From Psychrobacter sp. Cmf 22.2 (GTDB lineage Bacteria > Pseudomonadota > Gammaproteobacteria > Pseudomonadales > Moraxellaceae), in NCBI RefSeq assembly GCF_001921745.1, contig NZ_MRYA01000009.1, forward strand, positions 1-64,000: a stretch of DNA of 64,000 bases. Reading direction: 5' to 3'. The translations under genes and the position numbers were made by a program. The notes under the pieces were generated by a model, which was not told the origin of the DNA, ran no database searches, and saw only the letters and a list, made by a program, of their open reading frames with translations. Shown here piece by piece: positions 47,663 through 56,838 of the stretch (positions are counted from its first letter, which is position 1; each line of letters opens with the position of its first letter).

Positions 47663-48763
47663 ATGATAACGCCTATAGAAAACGAGCAACAAAACGAGCC
47701 AGAACAGCACCCGCAAGATCAAGCAACTCAGCAAGAAGTGATGGGTCAGCTTAAAAAAATCAGAAGCTCATTACGCGCTCTACAAGACGCTGTAATACTG
47801 CTCAATGATGATGATAGTCTAGAGTGGTGGAATCAAGCTGCTGAGGATTTGCTATTGCTACAAGCCGCGGATAAAGGTAGGAGTATTTTTGATTTTATCA
47901 ATGTGCCTGAGTTTCGCCAGTACTATCAAGCCATGACGACACCTAACGATGGTGTGCATATGGCATCTTGGCGAGACCCTAAGCGTTATTTGAAATGTGA
48001 GCTCACCCCTTTTGGGGACGAAAAACTATTAATCATCTATGATGTGACTCGTCTGCATCATTTGGAACAAATGCGCCGCGACTTTGTGGCAAATGTCTCA
48101 CATGAGCTTAGAACACCATTGACGGTGTTAATGGGTTATCTCGAAAACTTTTCAGATCAGCCAGACATGCCGCCGCATTGGCAGCGTGGGTTTGAGCTGA
48201 TGACCCAGCAGACAGCGCGTATGAATAGAATCGTCAATGATTTATTACTGTTGTCTCGCATTGAGATCGAAGAGACGCATGAGTTTCATTATATTAATAT
48301 GACCAAACTGCTAACCCATATCTACGATGATGCCCAAGCTTACAATAGTGAATATGGGCATAGCATACATTTGCAAATAGATACCTATGATGGCTTATAC
48401 GGGTCAGAGATGTATTTAAATAGTGCCTTGTCTAACTTGGTCATCAATGCCATCAAATACACACCCAAAGGCGGTAATATCACAATCAGCTGGGCCAAGA
48501 CCTCTGAAGGCTGCCGTTTTGCTGTTGAGGATGATGGTATCGGTATTGCTCCCCAGCATATCACGCGGTTGACTGAGCGTTTTTATCGTATCGATAGTGG
48601 TCGTAGCCGTGCCACAGGCGGTACTGGGTTAGGTCTCGCAATTGTCAAACACGTCTTGTATCAATACGATGTAAACTTACAAATTGAGTCAACAGAGGGC
48701 GTAGGGTCGACGTTTAGTGCGTTGTTCCCCGCCAACCATGTGCGATCTGAGCCTACGCTTTAG
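47663..48763 (+). CDS. phoR: Phosphate regulon sensor kinase without membrane segments
   Basis: Histidine kinase that phosphorylates PhoB. The start at 47663 has AAGGG about ten bases upstream; an ATG three codons earlier is too close to it. The first 30 residues are Gln/Glu/Pro-rich. A PAS domain (about 35-130) follows, then the DHp helix with the His in [16 protein letters not shown] (near residue 147), the N box [13 protein letters not shown], the G1 box EDDGIGIAP and the G2 box GTGLGLAIV. No hydrophobic N-terminal segment is present, so the protein should be cytosolic, unlike E. coli PhoR. Its end overlaps the opposite-strand M23 gene by four bases. No pst or phoU gene is nearby. Confidence 0.92.
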   Translation: MITPIENEQQNEPEQHPQDQATQQEVMGQLKKIRSSLRALQDAVILLNDDDSLEWWNQAAEDLLLLQAADKGRSIFDFINVPEFRQYYQAMTTPNDGVHMASWRDPKRYLKCELTPFGDEKLLIIYDVTRLHHLEQMRRDFVANVSHELRTPLTVLMGYLENFSDQPDMPPHWQRGFELMTQQTARMNRIVNDLLLLSRIEIEETHEFHYINMTKLLTHIYDDAQAYNSEYGHSIHLQIDTYDGLYGSEMYLNSALSNLVINAIKYTPKGGNITISWAKTSEGCRFAVEDDGIGIAPQHITRLTERFYRIDSGRSRATGGTGLGLAIVKHVLYQYDVNLQIESTEGVGSTFSALFPANHVRSEPTL

Positions 48764-49350
48764 TCTTTTTGTAAAAGTGGGTAAGGATTGACAGCACTGC
48801 CGCTGATATAAATACCATAATGTACGTGCGGCGGTGTACCTTTAGCATTACCACTATCACCGACATAGCCAATGATATCACCAGCACCTACCCAGTCGTT
48901 GGGAGATATATCAGCATAGTCTTCTAGGTGCGCATAGTAGTGTCCTGCGCCGCCGGGACCTACGACCACCACCACACGTCCGCCCAACGTATTCTCTCCA
49001 ACCTTACTGACAATGCCTTGCGTCGTTGACTGTACTGGTGTGCCGCGCGGTGCAAATATATCGATGCCTTCATGTGTGCGCCCTTGGCTACGAGCAGCGC
49101 CCCAAGTATCGGTCAGGCGCTGCTCTGGTAGCGGACTCGGTAGGCTATCTTCTGTGGGCAACTCCTGCTGTAGCAGACTCAACTGTTGCCATTTTGCGAC
49201 GACAAACGACTGTGTTTGTTGGCTGATGCTTGGAAGGAGTTTGTCAAATATAAATAATAGGGCCAATAGCACAGCAGCTTTGATCAATACACTTAGCACA
49301 CGATGCAAAAGTGTAGGCTTTGGTTGCTGGTTTTTTTGATTTACTGGCAT
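48760..49350 (-). CDS. M23 family metallopeptidase
   Basis: Predicted cell-wall endopeptidase. The start at 49350 has AGAG six bases upstream. One N-terminal membrane span (about residues 20-40) anchors it in the inner membrane, with the LytM/M23 domain in the periplasm. The zinc ligands are complete: His and Asp in THEGIDIF and His in PPHVHYGI, with a second motif HYYAHLED. 196 residues. It converges on phoR with a four-base overlap, which appears incidental. Confidence 0.88.
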   Translation of the reverse strand: MPVNQKNQQPKPTLLHRVLSVLIKAAVLLALLFIFDKLLPSISQQTQSFVVAKWQQLSLLQQELPTEDSLPSPLPEQRLTDTWGAARSQGRTHEGIDIFAPRGTPVQSTTQGIVSKVGENTLGGRVVVVVGPGGAGHYYAHLEDYADISPNDWVGAGDIIGYVGDSGNAKGTPPHVHYGIYISGSAVNPYPLLQKD

Positions 49351-49606
49351 CCTCATCTCTTATATTTGTTTTGTTGTTCACACTACCATTATAAGAGACT
49401 TGTTCACGCCCCTCTGTATAGCATTGTTATATGACGTTTTTATCCCCATAAATATAAAGGCTGCACATACAATACTATAGTCAGTATAGAATAAAGTCGT
49501 TACCTTGATAGCCATGTGCTAGGGGTATAGATGTTAGAGTAAATCGACTATATTTTTGACTGTTTCTTTTGTGATTTTCGTGATTGACACTGATGACTGG
49601 CTCTTT

Positions 49607-50293
49607 ATGACTGATACTGCGCTTATTATTGATACTGAAACCGACCAAGGTCGAGATCCACGACCTATCCAAGTTGCGACTATTAATGTGGCCAGTGGGT
49701 TTGAGTGGATGAAATACTTTAACAGTGGCCGTCCTATATCACCAATTGTGATCAAAGTTCATGGCATTACCGATGATGATGTCGCTGGACTTAAGCGTTT
49801 TGAATTGGATGAATTTGACTTGCCGCAGTATCTGATTGGCCATAATGTACGTTTTGATTGGCGAGTGATCGGTAGGCCGTCTGCTAAGCTAATTTGTACC
49901 GTGCGACTGGCGCGCGTCGCTTTTCCAGAATGGCGCTATTATGGGCAGTCCAAATGTATTGAGCAGTTATTAGGACAAGAGGAAGCCAGCAAAATGACTA
50001 TTGCAGCGCATGATGCACTAGGTGATGCACGCATGTGTTATTTACTCTACCAAGCTTGCTGCGAACGCCTACAAATCAAGCCCACAGATTTTGAAGCGGC
50101 ACATAAGATTTCAAACACCGCCAATCCAGTCGCGAAGATGCCATTTGGTAAGTATAAAGGTCGGCTTATCAAAGAAGTACCCATTGGCTATGTTAAGTGG
50201 ATGCTGGTTAATATTCATAACATGACACCTTCATTACATTCTGCTTTGACTAAGCGGCTCAAGACAGAAGAGGCTAATAGTGTTAATGAATGA
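49607..50293 (+). CDS. DnaQ-like exonuclease fused to DUF3820
   Basis: Exonuclease of the DEDDh type: ExoI IDTETD (Asp9, Glu11), ExoII HNVRFD, ExoIII HDALGDARM (the His-x4-Asp). The C-terminal 60 residues match DUF3820 (MPFGKYKGRLIKEVPIGYVKWML). The start at 49607 is taken from family alignment; upstream sequence gives no good ribosome site, and a TTG further up is less likely. 228 residues. The substrate (DNA or RNA) is not determined. Confidence 0.83.
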   Translation: MTDTALIIDTETDQGRDPRPIQVATINVASGFEWMKYFNSGRPISPIVIKVHGITDDDVAGLKRFELDEFDLPQYLIGHNVRFDWRVIGRPSAKLICTVRLARVAFPEWRYYGQSKCIEQLLGQEEASKMTIAAHDALGDARMCYLLYQACCERLQIKPTDFEAAHKISNTANPVAKMPFGKYKGRLIKEVPIGYVKWMLVNIHNMTPSLHSALTKRLKTEEANSVNE

Positions 50294-50320
50294 GCGGTTT
50301 GAATATAAGATGCATTATAT

Positions 50321-51298
50321 TTATTGTGATCGCTCGTTTAACCAATCAACTGCCATTTGCCACAACTCAGGAGCTTTAGCATTAGTTTTACTACTAAAAT
50401 AGCGCATGTGTCCAATGCTATTTAAGCCAAAGTCTTTAGGGTCAAGGACGCGTTTTTCTACTGGCATTTTGGTAAATACGCGAATCATATCGTCCATGTT
50501 TTTGCTATTGGCAATATCATCATCGCTAAAGCCGAGCCACAATGCTGGCATGCTCAGCTCATCATAGAAATGCGTGTGTACGCTTTTGCCAAAGGCTGTC
50601 TTGATATAACCTGCGCCATTGCACCACTCGCGCCATTGACGAGCCACACTGCGTGGTAGTGGTTGGCCCATACCGATTTTGTCTGATGGAGTGTAGCCTA
50701 AAGTCAGGTTAGTGAATGGGATAAAGGCATCCATAAAACCAATTGCCTTGAGCTTATAAGGCATGTCCATATTTTTAATGCATCCTGATGAACAAGCGAC
50801 ATTAAAAACTGAGGCGATAGAGGTATGGTTGGGCATAAGGCCAATTAGCTGACCGCCTGCGCTATGACCAATCACGTGATAAGTGGCATTGTTAAACTCA
50901 TCTTGCAAGGCGTCAAGGACGGCTGGCATATCATGTCGTCCCCAACTGATAAGGGAGGCATCGCATTTGGTCAAATCGGTTGTCAGCGACTCACCAATAC
51001 CTTCATTATCAAAGGTTAATATCCCAAAGCCTTGCTCTGCTAAAAAAGTCGCAAACTTGTGATAAAACTGGCGTTTGATACCAGTCGCTGGCGCGATCAT
51101 CACGGCTGTTTTTACAGAAGTTTTGGGGCGGTAAACGGTCGCTGCTAATGCTCGATTGCGATCAGATATGATGGTTAATGTATAAGTAACGATACTCATA
51201 ATAGCAGTATTTAGTTGAGTATTAGTTGCATTATCGAGTTGAGTGGCATATATGTTGTCTTGCTGATTTGTAGAAAATGGTGATTGGTTGTGATGCAT
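50321..51298 (-). CDS. Alpha/beta hydrolase
   Basis: Hydrolase of unknown substrate, about 325 residues. The start at 51298 has GAGG seven bases upstream; an ATG two codons earlier is too close. Motifs: MIAPATGIKRQFYHKFATFLAEQGF (oxyanion side), FDNEGIGES, the nucleophile in VIGHSAGGQ, and a late GHMRYF with the catalytic His. This resembles the COG4757 group of predicted hydrolases. The first 35 residues are polar and outside the fold. Confidence 0.8.
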   Translation of the reverse strand: MHHNQSPFSTNQQDNIYATQLDNATNTQLNTAIMSIVTYTLTIISDRNRALAATVYRPKTSVKTAVMIAPATGIKRQFYHKFATFLAEQGFGILTFDNEGIGESLTTDLTKCDASLISWGRHDMPAVLDALQDEFNNATYHVIGHSAGGQLIGLMPNHTSIASVFNVACSSGCIKNMDMPYKLKAIGFMDAFIPFTNLTLGYTPSDKIGMGQPLPRSVARQWREWCNGAGYIKTAFGKSVHTHFYDELSMPALWLGFSDDDIANSKNMDDMIRVFTKMPVEKRVLDPKDFGLNSIGHMRYFSSKTNAKAPELWQMAVDWLNERSQ

Positions 51299-51355
51299 TG
51301 TCATACCTCATAATGTTTATCAATAAGCAATAATTATCGATGAATGGTACGCCGT

Positions 51356-51389
51356 AAAGGTTAGTGTACGTGAAAGGTTAGTGTACGTG
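51356..51389. repeat. Perfect tandem duplication of 17 bases
   Basis: Two exact copies of AAAGGTTAGTGTACGTG, head to tail, 60-90 bases upstream of the alpha/beta hydrolase start. Seen directly. Confidence 0.92.
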
Positions 51390-51748
51390 TAAACAAAACG
51401 TATCATTAACAATGATTGATAAATTATCTTAGGGATAAAAGGTTGTTATTATGCGCTAGCATGGCTTATGTTAAGATAAAAGCTGATGAGATAAATACTT
51501 ACTTGGACATCTTTATCTCATATGATCCTTTAGTGCTTATGTATTCTAAAATCCAAAATAGACGTAAAACCAATTTATGTTTATTATGCGTAATTAAAAC
51601 CACGCTGACAACACGCTATCTATAAGGCAAAAATAACACACTTAGTATCAGCTGCATGCAAACTGTTTGTTCAAACCACACAATTATTAAAACAGTTTAG
51701 TGTAGTCATACATATAAATAATAATCCATACAAAATTAGGGGCGTTTT
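51390..51748. other. Intergenic region with a long inverted repeat
   Basis: Between the hydrolase and LOG genes. A perfect 10-base inverted repeat ATGAGATAAA/TTTATCTCAT with a 16-base loop is at 51486-51521. A 69-codon frame here has no ribosome site or recognisable product. The LOG promoter must be here too. Confidence 0.5.
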
Positions 51749-52441
51749 ATGCAAATGAAAATCAATAATGACACTTATGAAGTACTAACCAGCCAAGATA
51801 TTGCTCATATCGAAAAGGCGGTAGATAAATCGACGTTAGCTATGCCACTGGTCGCAGTCTATTGTGGTTCACGTTTGGGTAATAGTGATATCTATGAGCA
51901 AGCAGCCCGTGAGCTGGGTCAAGCGTTAGCAAAAAATGGTATGGGCTTGGTGTATGGCGGTGCCAGTATTGGTCTTATGGGCTCAGTGGCTGACGAAGTT
52001 ATCAAAGGCGGGGCACAAGCTGTCGGTGTGATACCAACATTTATGCTTAAACATGAAATTGCCCATGACCAGCTAACACGGCTGCACCTGACCGACACGA
52101 TGCACACACGTAAAACGGTCATGGCAGAGTACGCGGATGCTTTTATTACTCTACCAGGCGGGCTTGGAACGCTAGAGGAGATAATGGAGATCGCCACATG
52201 GCGTCAGCTGTATCAGCACGAGAAACCGATGATTATTCTCAATATTAATGGCTTTTATGATCGTATGATTGAGCATTTAAAATATACCACTGAGCAAGGC
52301 TTTATGAAGCAGCAAGATCTCGATCGTTTGGTGGTGTGCAACACTATCAACGAAGCAATCGACTTACTACAGACACTAGTAACGATAGAAGATGCCGTTG
52401 ATACAGAAAAAATGGCTGGGAATGAGAGTCAAGTATTATAA
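51749..52441 (+). CDS. LOG family protein (TIGR00730-like nucleotide-binding)
   Basis: Predicted cytokinin riboside 5'-monophosphate phosphoribohydrolase-like enzyme. Seen motifs: VAVYCGSRLGNSDIYEQAA, GMGLVYGGASIGLMGSVAD and the PGGLGTLEEIMEIATWRQL signature with Arg and Glu of the active site. 230 residues, with about 30 extra residues at the front. AGGGG is six bases before the ATG. The natural substrate in bacteria is not certain. Confidence 0.9.
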   Translation: MQMKINNDTYEVLTSQDIAHIEKAVDKSTLAMPLVAVYCGSRLGNSDIYEQAARELGQALAKNGMGLVYGGASIGLMGSVADEVIKGGAQAVGVIPTFMLKHEIAHDQLTRLHLTDTMHTRKTVMAEYADAFITLPGGLGTLEEIMEIATWRQLYQHEKPMIILNINGFYDRMIEHLKYTTEQGFMKQQDLDRLVVCNTINEAIDLLQTLVTIEDAVDTEKMAGNESQVL

Positions 52442-52515
52442 AGTCAATTAAAAAATAAGGTTGCCAATAGCTACATTTAACGTTATTCATCGTTAGTAGC
52501 TGCAGAGTAAGCCCA

Positions 52516-52560
52516 AAAAAGGAGCAGACAACCAGTCTTTGGTCATCTGCTCTTTTTTTT
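52516..52560 (+). terminator. Terminator of the LOG gene
   Basis: Stem GAGCAGA/TCTGCTC with an inner hairpin in the loop, A run before, eight T after. It may also serve the gene on the minus strand. Confidence 0.9.
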
Positions 52561-52594
52561 GTACTTTCTTACCTATATGAATTAGCGTTACGTA

Positions 52595-54190
52595 TTATAT
52601 TTTATTGGCTGTCAAATTTGCCAAAGTTGCTTCGCGAATACTGCGATTGACACCAGCCATAGCCTGAGGAAATCCGCGTTCTTCAGCCAATACTCGTGCC
52701 ATATTATCAACAGCCGTACTGTCGTTATGCACAAGATAAGTCCATTCGTGTGCATAACGACTGCGGTTCTCAGCTGTGTCGTTTGCAACTAAGCCAATCT
52801 GTGTTAATTCATGAACAATCTGATCAGCGGCAATCAAGGTTGATGAGGCTTTAACGTTTTCTGCTCGCGCGTAGCGTATATTAGAATACAAGCTTACATC
52901 AGCGACACGTAACGTGTCATCTTTACCTGGAATTTGCTGCCCTCCATATAACGCATTACCTACGGTACGTGCACTATGAAACGTCGGCACAAACTCAGCC
53001 ACATATTCAATCGCTTGCTGGCTACGCGCTTGTAGTGGCGCTTTGTCCCAGCCATCTTCGATATAATGTACATATTGCTGCGGCAGCTTAGGTTGGGCGC
53101 TGCCTTTATCGGAGGCGACTAAGCCATCATTAAATAAAGTAATCGCTTTACTCATACCGTGAATTTGAAAGTAACCATCTGGGTAAGGCGTGAGCTGTGC
53201 CATACCTTCTGGCGTGCCTCGATTACCATAGACGATAATCTCTGGTATTTGCCCCCCTGCATCATCCCAATGTGTGATATACGAGGATTTAAATTCAACC
53301 ATACGCGTGACTTTAACCCCGACCATATCGTCGATGACCCCAGTACGAAAGCCACAAGCATTGACCAAGTAATCGACTTCAACAGACTCCGTTTGTAATG
53401 TATTGGCCTGCTGGTAATCAATACGCCATTTGGTAACATGATGATCCGCATTTGTACAATTCTCACAATCGACTGGCATCACTTGCTTAACTTGCGTGTC
53501 AGTAAAGATATGAGCATGATTGTATTCTTCTAATGCCAGCTGCGCAGACGCTGCTAATCGAAAAATGTTCCAGCCATACTCTTGCACGACAATCAGCGGA
53601 AACTTGACTTTATTTAAGTCCAAATATTTAGCGACTGGTATCATCCATTCATCAACGGTATCTGGCACTGCAACTTGTTCTCGTTCAGAAAGCTCGAGCA
53701 TTTTTTCATGACTATATAGTTGGTAGTAGTTTTCAGGCTCGCCCAATACTTTGTTATTAGCATCTTGCGCGATAAGCTCACGATAGGCATCTGTCAAGAT
53801 ATCAAGACGCGGTAGCAAGTCCTCAGGTAGTCCTTCATCGCGTGTTGGCACCGCAAATACAGTCGGGCGTACATCAATCGTATAAGGATAAAGGCGTAAA
53901 ATATCGATACATTGTTCAAGGAGTGCAACGCAGTCTTCATCAGGTATTTCGCGGTACAAGTTGCCACCTGCATGCAAATGGCACATTGGCGGGCCATCAA
54001 TCAGTGATTTTTTCTTTTCAAATAAGTAAGTTTCAAGTCCTAAAGCCGCGAGACGAATAGCGATTGTTGCGCCTGCTGTACCACCGCCTAAAATACCGAC
54101 ACGTTTAGCAGGAGTCTTGTCCTTTGCTGTCTGAGATAAAGTATCATGTAAGACTAATTGTGATTGATCTTTGATAAAAGTTTGAGTCAT
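52595..54190 (-). CDS. FAD-dependent oxidoreductase, substrate unknown
   Basis: Flavoprotein of 531 residues. The Rossmann motif GILGGGTAGATIAIRLA is at about residues 32-48. Other visible parts are MCHLHAGGNLYREI, a VDYLVNACGFRTG segment, and a C-terminal LYSNIRYARAENVKASSTL (typical of the last FAD loop). The start could be 54190 or 54202; 54190 has AAGGA about 13 bases upstream and the other only one. No signal peptide. I cannot name the substrate. The protein resembles malate:quinone-type oxidoreductases only in outline. Confidence 0.75.
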   Translation of the reverse strand: MTQTFIKDQSQLVLHDTLSQTAKDKTPAKRVGILGGGTAGATIAIRLAALGLETYLFEKKKSLIDGPPMCHLHAGGNLYREIPDEDCVALLEQCIDILRLYPYTIDVRPTVFAVPTRDEGLPEDLLPRLDILTDAYRELIAQDANNKVLGEPENYYQLYSHEKMLELSEREQVAVPDTVDEWMIPVAKYLDLNKVKFPLIVVQEYGWNIFRLAASAQLALEEYNHAHIFTDTQVKQVMPVDCENCTNADHHVTKWRIDYQQANTLQTESVEVDYLVNACGFRTGVIDDMVGVKVTRMVEFKSSYITHWDDAGGQIPEIIVYGNRGTPEGMAQLTPYPDGYFQIHGMSKAITLFNDGLVASDKGSAQPKLPQQYVHYIEDGWDKAPLQARSQQAIEYVAEFVPTFHSARTVGNALYGGQQIPGKDDTLRVADVSLYSNIRYARAENVKASSTLIAADQIVHELTQIGLVANDTAENRSRYAHEWTYLVHNDSTAVDNMARVLAEERGFPQAMAGVNRSIREATLANLTANKI

Positions 54191-54774
54191 TGTCGTTGTC
54201 ATATCCTTAATAGCATCATCGTGAGGCTGTGCTCAGCGTATCTGTTAAAATTTCGTTATCAGTATTTTGTTGAATGTATGGTATGTACTGATATGCGTAT
54301 GCCAACTACTAAGTTCAACATATATATGGAGCCGTGATAGTCATGTTTTTAATTATTTAGCAATACTTATATTTTGTGCTGTTATTTTACGAAAATCTGT
54401 AATTAATATGACGGTGAATACGTAATTTGATGCATTAGTTTTGTCAACAAATAATGATAGAAGGTTTGGTTTAGACAAGGCATGCTAGCTAAGAAGTTAA
54501 TAAAACTATCATTAAATAGTATGCGTTATTTCTCAAGTCAGTAAAAAATGAGGAAGTTTAATGAGTTTGTAAACTTAAGATGCTTTTGTAAAATTATATT
54601 CTGATACAAACGACAAGTTTACAGCGTATGCTATATTAAAACGCTTGCAGTCAAATTTAGACGTATATTGTTTGGTTGAAGGTATCGCTAAACAAGCGCT
54701 AAGATAAAAAGACCACAAGTAAAATTAGACATATAAATCTAAACCACACACTATCTTTTAATTACAAGGAAGTT
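54191..54774. other. Gene-free AT-rich region
   Basis: About 580 bases between divergent genes. It should contain promoters for the FAD oxidoreductase and the lipoprotein. I see no repeat, RNA structure or coding frame to report. Confidence 0.5.
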
Positions 54775-55212
54775 ATGATGAAAAACATTCTTATGTTATC
54801 TGCGTTGACGGGTGTTTTGACGCTCACAGGGTGTTCTACGTTAAACAACGTATTTGGCAATGACACATCAGGTATGCATGATGTGCAAGCAACGAGCAAT
54901 AACACAGCACCAGTGGCTAGTAAAAACGGTATGCTAGTTGATGCAACCAACCATATGACCTTATATACTTTTGATAAAGATTCAATGAATAAATCAGAAT
55001 GTGGTAGCGCTTGCTTGGTAGCTTGGCCTGCATTTATGGCACCTAGTAATGCCAAAGCCTCTGGTCAATTTGCTGCTTTTCAACGCGAGGATGGCAAATA
55101 CCAATGGGCAATGAATGGTAAGCCATTATATTTTTATGCCAATGATACCAAAGTAGGTGACAAAGACGGTGATAACAAGCTTGGCGTTTGGCATATTGTG
55201 CCAACTAAATAA
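54775..55212 (+). CDS. Small lipoprotein with Yx(FWY)xxD repeat motifs
   Basis: Predicted lipoprotein (145 residues) of the PF03640 type. The signal ends in LTGC (lipobox, near residue 20), followed by a Ser/Asn/Ala linker and the conserved LVDATNHMTLYTFDKD (first motif), CGSACLVAWPAF, and NGKPLYFYANDTKVGD (second). AAGGA is upstream; ATG at 54775 and 54778 are both possible. Function unknown; often annotated as a secreted repeat protein. Confidence 0.85.
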   Translation: MMKNILMLSALTGVLTLTGCSTLNNVFGNDTSGMHDVQATSNNTAPVASKNGMLVDATNHMTLYTFDKDSMNKSECGSACLVAWPAFMAPSNAKASGQFAAFQREDGKYQWAMNGKPLYFYANDTKVGDKDGDNKLGVWHIVPTK

Positions 55213-55242
55213 AGTATAAAACCATAATATCGATCATATAAA

Positions 55243-55270
55243 GGCAGCTATCGTCATGGCTGCCTTTTTT
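55243..55270 (+). terminator. Terminator of the lipoprotein gene
   Basis: Stem GGCAGC/GCTGCC with a ten-base loop, then six T. Confidence 0.85.
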
Positions 55271-55390
55271 ATAGCATGCTTGCTAAGTACAGTGAGACGT
55301 CAAAGTAGATTATAAACAGTTAGATTCATTTCGCTTTTTCTATCCGCGTTGATAGTAACCTAAAGGCCGATGATTTAGCTTACACGCAGC

Positions 55391-55419
55391 TTGCATCAAA
55401 TGCCAAAAACCGTTAAAAT
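55391..55419 (+). promoter_or_regulatory. Sigma-70-like promoter for rpmE2
   Basis: TTGCAT, a 17-base spacer and TAAAAT. It implies a transcript start near 55426 and a leader of about 170 bases, long enough for the structure found there. Confidence 0.6.
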
Positions 55420-55425
55420 CGCGGT

Positions 55426-55598
55426 TTAATTTTCCCGCTGGGGAAGGCTAAGAGAGCAGAAATGTGGTGTTGAGTGCTGGAATAAGCCAGTGACGCAGTT
55501 GCCAGATTTGCACATGTCCTTAGTGCCTCAGTTACGTATGCCATCATCTGACAGCTGGTCGATGATATTGAGCATACATCGGACATAGAGAGCTTATT
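55426..55598 (+). ncRNA. Candidate structured leader RNA of L31 gene
   Basis: Nested helices visible in the sequence: ATGTCC/GGACAT (55514-55519 with 55581-55586), inside it GTATGC/GCATAC (55536-55541 with 55572-55577), and inside that ATCATC/GATGAT (55543-55548 with 55561-55566), loop 55549-55560. Upstream are smaller hairpins TTCCC/GGGGAA (55432-55445) and CTGG/CCAG. The base pairs are seen; a role as ribosomal-protein leader (autoregulation of L31) is inference from position. Confidence 0.55.
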
Positions 55599-55877
55599 AT
55601 GCGTAAAGATATCCATCCTGATTACCAAGAAGTTTTGTTCCATGACACTAATGCTGACGTGTTCTTTTTGACGCGTTCAACGGCTAAGACTAAAGCCACT
55701 CGTGAATATGAAGGTAAAGAATACCCATACTATCCACTTGATATTTCAAGTGCATCGCACCCTTTCTATACTGGTGAGCAGCGTAAAACTTCTACTGAAG
55801 GCCGTGTTGCAAGCTTCAACAAGCGCTTTGGCGCGTTTGGTGGCCGTAGTAAAAAAGCCGCTGACTCTGCTGAATAA
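55599..55877 (+). CDS. rpmE2: 50S ribosomal protein L31 type B
   Basis: Ribosomal protein of 92 residues: [16 protein letters not shown] at the start, [21 protein letters not shown] in the middle and [10 protein letters not shown] near the end. It lacks the zinc-binding Cys pattern of type A L31, so it is the zinc-free type B form. In some bacteria this copy is controlled by Zur, but I see no obvious Zur palindrome; the gene has instead a long structured leader. GAGAG precedes the ATG. A terminator follows after 40 bases. Confidence 0.95.
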   Translation: MRKDIHPDYQEVLFHDTNADVFFLTRSTAKTKATREYEGKEYPYYPLDISSASHPFYTGEQRKTSTEGRVASFNKRFGAFGGRSKKAADSAE

Positions 55878-55916
55878 TTTACGCTTATTGCGTCAATTTA
55901 TTTTGCCAAGCAATAA

Positions 55917-55947
55917 AAAACCGCTGATAATTCAGCGGTTTTTTTAT
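55917..55947. terminator. Terminator of rpmE2
   Basis: Stem AACCGCTGA/TCAGCGGTT with A and T runs on both sides; it can also end the SGNH gene on the minus strand. Confidence 0.92.
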
Positions 55948-55980
55948 GGCTTTTTTAAAGTACTTTATCGATTAAAACTT

Positions 55981-56838
55981 TTAATGGTCATCCTTATCTT
56001 TGATGACTGTCTTATCAAAGGATGAGTCGAGCAATTGAGCGATGAGCTCTGCCAGCTGCTGTGCCCAATAACCATACGTTAAGCTACTGGGATGAAAGCC
56101 GTCGCTTGCAAACATGGCTATACTATTAATAGGCTCATTAGTATGTTTTTCTGCCAGCAATTCAAAATCTGCTGCCATATGGTGCACGCCACTATGCTGA
56201 GCACAAATACTCTGCAGTACTTGGTCGAGCTTCGTGGCTTTTGCCCCGATAAAGTTATTAAGCGGTGACGGTAAAGCAGGCATCTGCGCCATCGGTGGTA
56301 GGCTTGAGAAAATAAGTGTTTGTACGTCAAACTTACGCTGAGCAATGGCGATGATTTGCTCAATCTGCTGTTGCCACTTTGAGATAGAAACGTTTGAGGT
56401 GGCGTCATTGACCCCGACACTCAAAACCATGATATCAACCGGCTGGTGAGGAGTAGGGAGGATATACAATCTTCGTAAAATATCGAAACTGGTATGTCCA
56501 GTCGTCGCCTGTAACGACCAACTAAGCCTATCAAACTGGGTATGAGTAACTAATTTTTGCTGCAAAGCAGGGATCAACTTACCAGCAAGCGCCTCTTGCT
56601 GAGTTAGACTGCCGACCCCAGCTGCTGCCGAGTCACCAACGATCATTAGGCTTAATGTTTTTGTAATCTCAGTGGCTGCCATCTCGGCAGAGTCGCGTAG
56701 TTGAATATGACCTTGTCTCTCGCCTTCTGGTTCAGGAAGGCGCACGGTGTCGCGTTTGACTTTACGACCTTGATATAAGTAAATAGGGGCGAGTAATACA
56801 TCTTTTGCAATGGCAGATATTTTAAGAGGAGCTACCAT
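55981..56838 (-). CDS. SGNH/GDSL hydrolase
   Basis: Predicted esterase/lipase-like hydrolase of 285 residues. The GDSL-block serine is in VGDSAAAGVG, the Asn is in SVGVNDATS, and the Asp/His are in ASDGFHPSSL. A basic N-terminal region of about 60 residues precedes the fold; no signal peptide is clear. The start overlaps the end of nadV by seven bases, and the ribosome site (GGAG) lies inside nadV, so translation may be coupled. The substrate is unknown. Confidence 0.83.
   Translation of the reverse strand: MVAPLKISAIAKDVLLAPIYLYQGRKVKRDTVRLPEPEGERQGHIQLRDSAEMAATEITKTLSLMIVGDSAAAGVGSLTQQEALAGKLIPALQQKLVTHTQFDRLSWSLQATTGHTSFDILRRLYILPTPHQPVDIMVLSVGVNDATSNVSISKWQQQIEQIIAIAQRKFDVQTLIFSSLPPMAQMPALPSPLNNFIGAKATKLDQVLQSICAQHSGVHHMAADFELLAEKHTNEPINSIAMFASDGFHPSSLTYGYWAQQLAELIAQLLDSSFDKTVIKDKDDH

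Larger units (their letters stand above)
55271..55598 (+). other. Promoter and leader region of rpmE2
   Basis: Contains a sigma-70-like promoter and a structured 5' leader, described separately. A 76-codon antisense frame here is not believed. Confidence 0.6.

Noticed and set aside
51416-51625. Open frame of 69 codons before the LOG gene
   Set aside because: No ribosome site and it spans an inverted repeat; composition looks non-coding.
55413-55643. Antisense frame across the rpmE2 leader
   Set aside because: It mirrors the structured leader and the start of rpmE2, with no family match.
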